Positions 9,394 to 20,402 of a stretch of 64,000 nt of DNA are shown here, piece by piece. The notes under the pieces are model-generated. The model ran no database searches, was not told the origin of the DNA, and saw nothing but the letters and a program-made list of their open reading frames with translations. Location: contig NC_063260.1 in the NCBI RefSeq assembly GCF_019578655.1, forward strand, positions 4,528,501-4,592,500, given 5' to 3'. How positions within the stretch are numbered: the first letter of the stretch is position 1; every line of letters begins with the position of its first letter. This DNA comes from Ricinus communis (taxonomy: Eukaryota > Streptophyta > Magnoliopsida > Malpighiales > Euphorbiaceae). Position numbers and translations under genes: made by a program.

Positions 9394-12300
9394 ATGCGGT
9401 CTCTATATCGCCAGCACCATCTCTTCTATCGTTCACGCCCCTTTTCTCTTCGGAAGCGCTTTTCTCTTCTTACACCCAATTCATTTCACCGTTCCACGGT
9501 ATGTTTATGCCTTTCTTCCCCTCTAATTATTATTAAATTAAACGATATTTTGAGTGCATGATCGATCTATGCAAAGCTATTAATCATCCAGACTTTGATT
9601 CTTAATTAAATAATAATGTATCGATGTTCACTGATTTCGATTTTTTCAAAAAAAGAAAATTGCTGTAATTTGTTTGCAGTTAAACGTATCAAATGCTAGA
9701 AAGCGTGGGTGGCGATTGCAAAGTAGGATTGTTCAAATTAGGGCATTTGATGAGGTAATTTTTCATTTTCTTGATTATAAATAAAATGTGAACTTTAGAA
9801 TGCCTTATTAGCTTGTTGTTTCGGGTTCTTTGTTATTAGGATTCATTTGGTGTATCCTCACTTGATGACTGGGCTGATAATGAGACTAGTGCTGCTATTG
9901 CTGGGTACTTGATATCATCTAGTGATGGGGAGGATAGTGATGGTGATTATGTCTTAAATCCAGTGGCTGATATTGATTTGCCTTCTGCTAGTGTTTCAAA
10001 TAATGATTCTCTCACTGTTACGGCTCACAGGCTTGCCATTATTGCAAAGGAGCGCAGAAAACATATGTCAGTGAACTGTACATGTGGTTCTTACAATTTT
10101 GTTTTTATTGCTTGTAAAAAGCCATTGCTTCACATCTTTTTATAAAATGGTTGTTATTGTCTCTTGTGCTTATCAAATGAAACTAGTATGATTTGTATAG
10201 AAGTGAATTTTTTAAAAAAGAAATAAAGAAAAATGTGCCAACCAAGATGAATTTCGTTCCTGTCTTGAACAATTAAGGTTGGCATGCAAGTCTATTTCAC
10301 CTTTAATCTCTTCCAAACGACTGACCTTGCTATCAGTGTGGTTAAAGTGTTTTGATTGTTAAAAGTTGATTCTGAATAATAGCATATGAACTCAATCTCA
10401 CATGCCAACTTCTGCAATTTAAGAATGCTTTGCAATTTTTATCAAACACTTATTGATACAGTGTTACTATGTATTCCTAGGGGTTGTCTGGTTATGATAC
10501 TCAAGCCTCTGTCTTGTATGCTTTATCTGGACATGCAATTTGATGCTTAGATTTTTCAATTGGGGTTACTTAACTATTTAGACTGTTTGTTAAGATAGGA
10601 TAACCCAGTTCAAGAAAGGAATCTGTTTTTTTTTCCTAATCTATTAGCTTCTCTGCTGCTGGACATTTTCATATATCTATAGATCTTCTCTGTCTCTCTG
10701 TGTTTTTTAGTTTCTTGTTTTGATATTTTATATTGTACTGCAGGATGAGACAGGGGATTTTTAATAATCTGGGACTAATTGGCTTCCTGATGTTTCTGCT
10801 TTTTTTTGTGGATTGGTGTGCGTGGAAGATAGTCAGATTACCTCTTGCTCCTTTTCACCTATCTCGCCCCTTTTTCATAGCAATAGCTTTATCATCCATT
10901 GCGGGTTATATTAGTGTCCCTTTTCTCAATGCTTTAAAGGTTCATCAAACAACAAGTAAAAGAGTTCAGCCGGTTAGGCATTCCAAGAAGAGGGCAACCC
11001 CCACAATGGGTGGTTTATTTTTCATACCAATTGGAGTGGGAGTTGCAAAATTCATAGCTGGTTTTTCTTCCGTTGAAGTCTCTGGAGCAGCAGTGGCAAC
11101 ACTAGCATTTGCTGCTATTGGTCTATTTGATGACATTTTAAGTCAAGTGAAGAATCATAAGAAAGGTTTACCTGCATGGATAAAATTATTTTTGGAGGTG
11201 AGAATATTTGAATCGCTTGCTTCTTTTTGTTTTAAAACTTAAACCGTTGATTGTTAATAAGATTGCAAATGATCTGTCTTTATTTTACAGATAGCTGTTG
11301 GGACCTTGTTTGCACTTTGGTTGGAGTCCACAAGTATATCGTCACCCTACAGCATGTATACATTCTTGAACTAATATGATCAACATTTATCTGATGGTAA
11401 CTCACATATCTATTCTTGTGATGAAATGTTTTCAACAGGATGTAATTTCTGTTGATCTTTTTTTTTTTTTTCAAATAATCAACATTCTACTTTGGTATTT
11501 GGTATTATCAATTTTTTAGACTATATTACACAATATGCGCCCCCTACAATGCCAGCACTAAGAACCTTAGCTTTCTCGGTATCCATTGCGAGCAGGTGCT
11601 CCCACACCGAATATATATTTAGAGAGGGTAATAAAAAGATTTGCTTGGAGAAAGTTTTCCTTTTAGAGTTGGTTTTTCTTTTTGTTGAAGTTTTCCAAGT
11701 TTGTCATATTAAAATTTGTTCCTCACTTCGAGATGAAGCTTACGCCTGACTATATGTTTGCTCTGTAAAGAAGGTGGAGGTAACAAGAACAGTGATGGTT
11801 TATTGGAGTTTGAGAGTGTGCTCTTCTTTCATCTACTCCCGATGTCTCTGCTTATGATAAGATGCCAGAGTAATTGGTGATAGTAAAAGGTAGCTTTGTC
11901 GATGTCATATAGGTGTAATTTTATATTCTGCACAAAGAGGAAGTGCAAAAAATAACTCTGGACTAGAAAGAAGATGACTCGTTGAAATATTCTTCAATGG
12001 TATGGGGATAGTCTGATAATTGAGAGTTGTGCCTTCTATTTCATCTTACAATGTTTTAGCTTATGAAAGGGTTTCCAAACATATGTAAATTCTAATCCAA
12101 TGAAACAAATGGCAATAGTAAAGAAGAGATCTTTTAGCATCGTATTTGTTTGATTTATATGCCGCTTGAAGGGGAAGGTCAAGATTTAGTAAAAAATTGA
12201 GCTTCCTTGTCTGTGCTGGAAATTTCTGATTATGCATCATGTTGAATTGAGCTTTTGGTAGCTTTTTTACTGCTCTCAGATCTCCTCATTAATGCTGCCA

Positions 12301-14240
12301 CAATTTTCTTGCGGATAACTCTTTCGATGCATATTGTGGAATTTTGCAACTGCAAAGCAGCTTTCAAGTTTTCTTTTTCCTAATTGCCTTGTTGGTTGGA
12401 CAAATACTTCATGTTTCATATTCAATTAATTTTCCATGATTAATAGTATGTAAATATACCTTATTGCTGTGTGAATGTTTGTTTAATTGTTGTCTTTTCT
12501 CATTGAATTATGATGTTTTTTTTGTAATGCAGGAAAATGATAGTTCCACTACCTGGACCATTGGGTCTTGTGTGCCTTGGAAGATTTTATTTATTGTTGA
12601 CTTCATTTTGTTTCGTCTCAATGGGAAATGGGATTGACTTAACAGATGGTCTTGATGGGTTAGCTGGTGGGACTGCTGCATTGGCTTTTATAGGAATGTC
12701 GATTGCAGTGCTACCAATATGTTCAGGTTAGCGTTTATCTTTTTGGAGGCTTGTTTGATAGTACTCTCAGAGATGTTGAATATGGCATTTAGTAAAACAT
12801 CATTCAGGTCAGCCTCTGATGTTTCCTTGTCAACATGAATAGCAAATTATAGTTCCAGAGCAAAATAAGAAGATGCAATTTTGTTCTCTGCCCAAGAAGT
12901 CAGTAATACCTTAAAGAATGATACTTTGTACTGTTATCTTGTCAGTTAGCTTACATGGGTGCGAGTACATCAAGTTGGTGAATCGGCAATGCATAATATA
13001 TTTGCCTTTTGCATTGCATCAAGGCATTTGCATAATTGCTCATCTGTTCAAATCACTAACCTTTAATCATTCAGTATATTTCATATTCATACTTGTAAAT
13101 AGCTGTAGTATGATTGTCAAGCTCAATCTCAGTATTTGGTTAAATCTTCTTTGAATAGTAGTACTACTTTAGTCTGACTTGCAAGCTCAATCTCAGTATT
13201 TTAGCCAAATATTCTTGAATGGATGTACTGCAGGTTAAACCATGCATCCATTAAGGCCCTTTACAATTGAAAACTTCAAAACATCTTAATGAATGTTTTT
13301 AATAGGTGGCTTAAGATAATTATGAAATATTATACACCATGCTATTGCTGACTGGTTCATTTTTTTTTATTTTTTTATGTATAATGTTTAATTGAAGTTT
13401 GATCTTGTAAATGTTGTGTGAAACTATTATCAAATTATGAGATCAATAGTTTGAGTTCTAATTTTTTTGGTACTACTTAATTGTTTAACATTTCGAAGCA
13501 GAGCTTGCAATTTTTGGATCATCAATGGCAGGAGCTTGTGTTGGGTTTCTGTTACACAATCGATACAAGGCATCTATATTTATGGGAGATACAGGGTCCT
13601 TGGCATTAGGTGGAGCATTAGCTTCAATGGCTGCTTGTACTGGAATGTTCTTTCCGTTATTTATTTCATCTGGAATCTTTGTTCTGGAAGCATCATCAGT
13701 TATTATGCAGGTATGTTATAAATGAGGAATTGTTTCCCATGTTTTCCAATTAGAAAATCACGAGCTGATAGCAAATTTCATTTCACTTTGTAATCTTTTT
13801 GAACAATAATTTAGCAAAGTCATTCTTCTTTTTCCTCCTCCGGTCCATTCACTTGTAGCTGTTTCTAAAGACTTTTGACAGATTTTTATCATGCTGTTTC
13901 CTCCCTGTGATTTATATGCTTTGCTTGAGTGTAATGGCCTGAACTGGGGAAGTTCTAGCGTATTTCATGCTAATTATTACATTTTATTTTTGTGTTTGCA
14001 CACTGCTGGCTGCAAGTTAGAAATACCCCTATTCATCTGAATATTGCTTGTCTCCAGGTAGCATACTTCAAGGCAACCAAAAGTTTGAGGGGAGTTGGGC
14101 ACCGCTTATTTCGGATGGCACCTTTTCATCATCACCTTGAATTATGTGGGTTCAAGGAACCAATCATCGTTGCTGGTGCATATGTTGCATCATGCCTGTT
14201 GGCTTTAGTTGCTGGGTATGTCGGTCTAAAATCAGCTTAG
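9394..14240 (+). CDS. MraY: Phospho-N-acetylmuramoyl-pentapeptide-transferase homologue (MraY), plastid type
   Basis: Eight exons: 9394-9498, 9680-9754, 9840-10066, 10744-11197, 11291-11355, 12533-12726, 13502-13710, 14058-14240. They join in phase to about 503 residues, longer than bacterial MraY (about 360) because of an N-terminal extension. MraY moves phospho-MurNAc-pentapeptide from UDP onto undecaprenyl phosphate, making lipid I of peptidoglycan. Visible hallmarks are [13 protein letters not shown] before the first membrane segment, [10 protein letters not shown], the Asp pair in [34 protein letters not shown] and [12 protein letters not shown]. The first 35 residues ([10 protein letters not shown] onward) are rich in Arg and Ser with no acid, as in a chloroplast transit peptide, followed by an acidic linker. 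It corresponds to Arabidopsis TRANS11 (At4g18270, from memory). The family is very likely correct; the exact start is less certain. The 1.2-kb intron 5 is the longest. Confidence 0.93.
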
Positions 14241-15530
14241 CTTCTGAAAGCATTTTCGCTAAGCGCCTATTAATTTTTGTAGATAGGGTATCAGAACTTA
14301 TACTTATTTTGGTTAGTTGCTTACAAGCAGAAGGAAGATTTGTACACATTTGAGTTTAGGTATGCCATTTTTTGAACTGTAGTTCAGGTATACCATTTGA
14401 AATTCGATCAACAACTTGGATTCACAGTCACTGTAACACTGTGTGTTCTGGTTAAATAGCAAAGACAAGAAACCGCATTGGTAGCAAGCTTGTAATTGTG
14501 GTTCAGGTTTTACGCAAGTTATTGTTTATTTCAGAGGGTTGATTGTTGGCTAAACGATGTGTTATTAACCCATTTCAAAAACAACCGATCGCACAAGACA
14601 ATAATGGAGAGGGACTGATAGATTTTCAATTGACCAAGTTTGCTAAGTAGATTATCTTAAAATGTGCATACTATAGTGTCCTAAAGCTTGGACCATGTAG
14701 AGTTAGAAGAGCTTCAGCCTTGGAAACTCAGCGACATTTGACTAGCGATGCAATGAGCTGAGTTTCCATGTAAAGTTAGAGTGGAGATGGGCAGAGCAGA
14801 AAAGGCAATGCAGTGAGTGAGTTTCCATCTTTGCTGGATAGCACATGGCAATGGGAAAAGGGCTTGATTTCAGTTTTTGTGCCCAGCAAAGATCTAATAG
14901 AATGCCACTCGTCTAAGTAAATTAAGTATAAACAGCAAAACAGGTATTTAAACCCGTGCTTGGATCCTTAAATTTTTCTTTAGCTATGAATTTTTAGTTT
15001 TTTACTTCTTCTTTTTCCTCTCAAAATGAGTAACCAAAGCATTGATTAATCAAAATCTTTCGAATAGCTCCTCTTTCGATGTTATAAAACTCCACGTGAA
15101 AGTGACATAAGGGAAACAGAGTTGAGTTCCGGCAAGTTTGAGCTTTACTTTATTCTTTTTAATAATTTTAATCATTAAATTATTGGAACTTTTACATGTT
15201 TAGGGAAAAGTGGTGGGAATTATTTTTTACGGTCAATTTTTTAAGAATTTTCTTTTACGAATTTTTTTAAATTTTTTTATATGATTTTTTTAGAACTGCA
15301 TAATAGTACACTTTTCATATTTTATTGATTTTTTTAATATATTTTTATTACCGTTAAATATATTTTTTAATTTTATTTTAATTATGTCTTTACGTATTTT
15401 AAACTGCATTTGTATAATTTCAGTGTATTATGATATATTTTTAAAATATATATTTTCATGTTATCAAAATACACTAGTTGCTAGTTGTTATAAAAAGACA
15501 TGTAATATTATTTAATTCATAAATACCAAA
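14241..15530. other. MraY 3' region and AT-rich spacer
   Basis: The first few hundred bases are probably the 3' untranslated region. Beyond about 15,100 the sequence becomes very AT-rich. I see no gene. Confidence 0.4.
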
Positions 15531-15534
15531 TATA

Positions 15535-15930
15535 AAGAAAAATTCATAATAATATAAATTAAAATAAATAAACTTTAAGTTTCTTTTAAGTATATTTTTT
15601 GATAAAATTTTGAAAAAAAATAAAAAGATATAGAATAAAAACTGAATTTACAATAATACAAATTAAAGTAAAATATTATTTCGGTATTTTTCAGGTATGC
15701 TTCTAATATATATTTTTTAAATAAAATTCTGAAATGAAGTTTCATGATAATATAATTTAAAATAAATAATTTTTTTATATTTTTAAATATACTTTTAATA
15801 TTTTTTTCTGATAAAATTTTGAAAAAATAAAAAATTAAAGTCACAATAATTCAAATTTTTAAAAAATATCTTTTAAATACCTTGTAGATATATTTTTAGT
15901 ATTTTTTTCCGATGAAATAATGCATACAAA
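15535..15930. repeat. Imperfect tandem repeats of ~100 bp, about 4 copies
   Basis: Each unit combines a block such as TCATAATAATATAAATTAAA with a later GATAAAATTTTGAAAAAA or similar block. Copies start near 15540, 15645, 15740 and 15840 and have diverged. Confidence 0.5.
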
Positions 15931-16460
15931 ATCGTATAAACAAAAAAGAATTTGACAAAAATCATAATTTCTTTTTTCGACCACAAAAGTAATTTTTTTT
16001 AAGAAAATGGTGCCCTGTGAATTTCTTCTAAATTATTTGATATTTTATGAGCCTAAATAAGTTTAATCCAATCTAAACAAAATGATTGGATATTAATTGA
16101 AAATTAAATTATTTATCAATTTATTAAAATTAATATATTTAATAAATTTTAAATAAAAAATATTCATATAAAAACTTGAACATATTTTAACCAATTTTGT
16201 TTTCAAATAAACATTTCTACATTTATTTTAAACAAAAATATGTAATTTTGTATTCAAATTCTTAGCTATATATATAGAGGTTGTAATTTGCTCTCTCTCT
16301 TCATGATCTTTTTTATGATTTTTAAATTATTTATTTAAATTGTAGTGAGTTTAAGAATTTATATTAAAAAAATATTAAAAATAATAATTGTATGAGTATT
16401 AAAGAATATATTAACTATTCTATAAAAATATATATTAATTAATATTAAAAGTATTATAAC

Positions 16461-16650
16461 TTTATATTTAACCATCTAATTACTTTAAATTATTTTTCTT
16501 ACCCTATCATCTAAAGAATTATTCTAAAATTTTCAATCCACTTCTGAAAATTATTTTTATACTTAACCATTTAATTACTTTAAATTATTTTTCTCACCTT
16601 ATCATCAGAATTGTTCTAAAATTTTTAATCCACTTCTTAGAATTATAAAC
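16461..16650. repeat. Two tandem copies of a ~95-bp AT-rich unit
   Basis: AATTACTTTAAATTATTTTT follows ACCATCT at 16471 and ACCATTT at 16566, and the TCTAAAATTTTCAATCCACT portion also recurs as TCTAAAATTTTTAATCCACT. A weaker third copy may follow. Confidence 0.65.
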
Positions 16651-16907
16651 TTAATCTAATTTTTATAAAATATCTCTATATAATAATTATGATTTATTTA
16701 ATTACTTCGAAATCTTTTTTTTATTCTCTTTCATAAGAATTATACTAAAATACTAAAAATTTTAATTTAATTTTTATATATTTTTTGTTCGATTTCATTA
16801 GAAAAATTCTAATTTCATATTTTAATGTAGATTTATATATGTATCTAAATAACTTATAATTAATAAACCAGTATATTCATGTTAATGTCTAATTTACATA
16901 AATACTT

Positions 16908-17910
16908 TATGGCTAAATACATAAATGGATCTTTAAACTTATTTCGTTTTTTACAATTGGTTCTCCAAACTCAATTTGATTTAATTAGATTTCTTAATTG
17001 TATGGATTGTTATTTTTAACTCTTCCACCAACTATAGTAATAAAAAATTAATATTCTCACTAACGATGTTACTTATAATAAGCAAAATAAATAATTAAAC
17101 TATTGAACTTGTTTTATTTTCATAATTGGCTTCTTAAACTCAACTTTAATTTAACTGTGCATATGAACTTCACGAGTTGTTATATTTAAATCATTCACAG
17201 ACGGAAGTTAAGCGCTTTGAATTAACCTCTTGTGAAAAGTATGTTCCATCAGTTATAATATATTGTTTATTGTACATTAAAATTATTTTATTAATTTATT
17301 TTAATAAAATAAAAAAATATTTTTTAAAAGACTAAAATAAACCGTTATAATCCTTCAACTTTTCTATCATCAAGTTCTTCTTTCTATTCTCTGAGGCTAT
17401 GCCCATACCAATAACCATAGCAATGAAATATTTAACAGATATCAAAATATGACAAATTTTGTTTAAAAACTAAAACTCATTGTTTTACTTTTTTATTTTA
17501 TTTACTTATTTTATATTTTAAATATATTATTATTTTATTCGAACTTACATTTTTTTTAAATGGCGTAAAACACATGCTTTTAATGTCTGTGATTGAAGAA
17601 TTAAAAAATAACAGCCAATAAAGTTGAGAGGTTCAATTGAATCAAAGTTGAGTTCGGTGGGCCAATTGCAAAAATGAGACAAGTTTAAAGGATCATTTAT
17701 GTAATTAGCCGTTATTATATTTTAAATATATTATTATTTTATTTAAATTTACATATTTTTAGATGGTGTAAAATATACATGTAGAATATTTGTAATTGAA
17801 GAGTTTAAAACTAATAACCGGTAAAATAGAGAAGTGCAATTAAAGTTGAGATCGTGAGATCAATTGCAAAACGAGATAAGTTCAGAGACCCATTTATGTA
17901 TTTAGTCATA
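16908..17910. mobile_element. Fold-back/MITE-like element with doubled inverted arms
   Basis: The left end TATGGCTAAATACATAAATG is matched in reverse complement by the right end near 17891-17910. The subterminal words CAATTGG and AACTCAACTTT also match in inverse. A second right arm ends at 17710 (CATTTATGTAATTAGCC) and a partial second left arm lies near 17085-17230, so the structure looks nested or duplicated. There is no coding capacity. I could not find a convincing target duplication, so the superfamily is open. Confidence 0.6.
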
Positions 17911-19640
17911 ATTTTGTATAAAACAACTCTTTTTCATTTAAAATTATTTATACAACATTTCTAAATGTTTTAGGTCAAGTAAGAGCATTTACTTTGAGCC
18001 CCTATTTGTGCATTTATTTCCAACAATTCAAAATCTTCATTTTTATACATTGTATTAAATGTTCAAACTTGTAATTGAATCTTTGGATAGTTGAGTGTTC
18101 AATTCTTGTATTTAAAACTTAAAAAGTGAGATTGAGTGTTTAGGTAAAAGATTAAAAACTCTTGTAACTAAGATTAAAAATCTTATAATGGGGTTAGGGT
18201 GTGAGCCTAGAAAAACATTTGGGTTAGAGTGTGAACTTTAAAATAAAAAAATACTTAAATTTGTTTTTAGCCTTATAAAAGAACACAAATAGAGTTAAAT
18301 TTGTAACTTTATTTGATAGTGAAAATCTCAAAATTTTTTTTTAAGGAGTGGATATAGGCAAAAGTTGGCCAAATCGCTATAAATTTTTGCATCCTAGCTG
18401 TGCTTAACTTTCTATTTTGGTTTAAGATTGTTTTTATTATTTGCATTCATCAATTCATGCCGTTGTTAGTTGCCTTTAGAATTATAAAACTAATATTTTA
18501 AGTGAACAAGTGTCTAACCCCAAAATATATCTTCATATTTTTCTCAAAAAAATTATTACAAAAAACAATTATTTTCATAAATGACACTTATCAATATATT
18601 TCTTTTTAAAGATAATTGCATTAAAAAGCCAACTCTATTCTTACAAAATGACTTAAAAAAAATTATATATATGATGGTTAGTATCTTTTTTTTCAAAAAT
18701 TATTAAGTAGCAATATAAAATATAAAATGATGAGATTTCATTTAAAAAAAATAAAAAAAATAAAAAAAAATTATTATAATTTCTAAAATAATTTAATTAA
18801 AACTAATTTCATTATAAATTTTTTATTTTATTTTATTATAACAATTAAGTCTTTTAAATTATAACATTAAACTTAATAAATTATTTACTAAAATTTGATT
18901 AAATTAATATTATTTTATTATTCTACGCGTGGTGCGGGCTAGTCTAGTTAATACATTAATTTACAACTTAATTAACAAACTGACATGAGAGTTGACTCAT
19001 AAGGGTTAGAGTCAAGTGAGCTTCATTCGTTATTAAACAGAGTTTACTAGATAAACTTAAATAAACTTTATTAAATTGAAATTCCGAATAGTCGAGGAGT
19101 GGCTCAACTCTTTTGCAACCAAGTCTATTTATTAACAAGAGAGGATAATGGGATTGTAATTATTTCATACATCAACAAAAAAAAAAAAAAAGTCTCATGT
19201 ATTTACTTTTTGGAAAAGACAAGAATAAAAAATATTTCAAAAACAAAAGTCTAATAAATAATTATTTTAAAATAAACATTTATATTCTTATTTTTTTAAA
19301 AATATTTTTATAATTCTATAATAAAAAAATAAAATTGTACATGATTCTATTTAATAAATTTTTTATAAATTAATAAAAAATATTGTAATAGATGTGTGAA
19401 AACAAATTTTAAATGGTTATATTATTAAATTAGATTTCTTTTTTAAAATTTAATATTTTTAATTTTAATACAAATTTAATTATCATATTATTTTTTTTTA
19501 CTATAAAAAATTGTCTTTTAAATATATTTTAAAATATAAATTAAAAGTATATATATTTATTTTAAAATAATGAAATAAAATTATTAGAAAAAATAAATTT
19601 AAGGAATAATTTAGTAATAACCAAGAAATAGAAGAAAAGT
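17911..19640. other. AT-rich spacer
   Basis: No open reading frame, RNA gene or bounded repeat can be supported. Long A and T runs dominate. Confidence 0.45.
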
Positions 19641-19649
19641 TTTGGGTAA

Positions 19650-19960
19650 AATCTAGATAATTTTAAAGAAGTCAGGTGGCTGTACCCTGAAGTGGAAGTG
19701 GATTCAAGTTTGGTTATCTGTAGCCCTGAATAATAGTCACAACCTGTTTGGGAACTGAAGCTCGTCGGTGACCAAGATTCAAGCTGTTCTCTGTCTTGAC
19801 TGGAGAGTTTCTTGCTTGCATATTTCCATAGAAGCAAATCTCTGTGCTGATGGCCTTGCCAAGCTTGCTTTTTAATTTGGACATTGGTTTTCAAGCATTT
19901 CATCGTCCTCCCGATGAGCTATTGGGTAGCTTTATTGCTGATAGCTTAGGTTTTCTTTTC
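19650..19960 (+). pseudogene. LINE (non-LTR retrotransposon) RNase H fragment
   Basis: At 19815-19860 one frame reads HISIEANLCADGLAKLA (the A ends just beyond), very like the REAN..AD.LAK.. motif that ends the RNase H domain of plant LINEs. After a stop and a frame change, 19877-19950 reads FQAFHRPPDELLGSFIADS, matching the PP...L..D segment that follows in those proteins. Upstream RT motifs are missing, so this is a short broken 3' remnant. It lies 450 bases before the LARP6 start. Confidence 0.6.
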
Positions 19961-20274
19961 AGATTCAGGCCTGTTCCTGATTAGTTGTTTTGTTTGACAC
20001 AGGGCTGCTTGTTGCTCTCTTCCTCTAATCTCTGGTTTCCCTCAACTACATGTCACTTGCATCCATGGCAACCATCTCTCTGTATTTCTCTTTCTTCTTT
20101 CAAATTCTGCTTTTTTTTTTACCTGATTCCAAATGTGTGAAAATGGCATGTCGTTTCATTTTTGCATTAAAAAGAAAACGCTGCATAGTACAAGATACGA
20201 CGCCGTTCGAGTGGGTCGCCAAAAGAAAAAGTTGGATGGTAGTTGACCAAAATGCCCTTAACAATTACTCATCC

Positions 20275-20283
20275 CTATATAAT
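20275..20283 (+). promoter_or_regulatory. TATA-like box of the LARP6 gene
   Basis: CTATATAAT lies about 120 bases before the start codon at 20403, a position consistent with a transcription start near 20305-20315. A TTGACC W-box-like core lies at about 20242. The role is inferred from position only. Confidence 0.45.
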
Positions 20284-20402
20284 GCGCTATCGGAGAAGCG
20301 TGTAGAGAGCTAGGAGAAGAAAGGGCGGGAGGGTTTGCTCTTCTAAGTTTTTCCTCATTTCTCTGTAAAACGCCCCCGTTTCGGTTCTCTCCTCTCCTCT
20401 TG

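Noticed and set aside
14144..14353. Alternative frame over the last MraY exon
   Set aside because: The MraY frame carries [12 protein letters not shown] and ends at a good stop; the other frame has no support.
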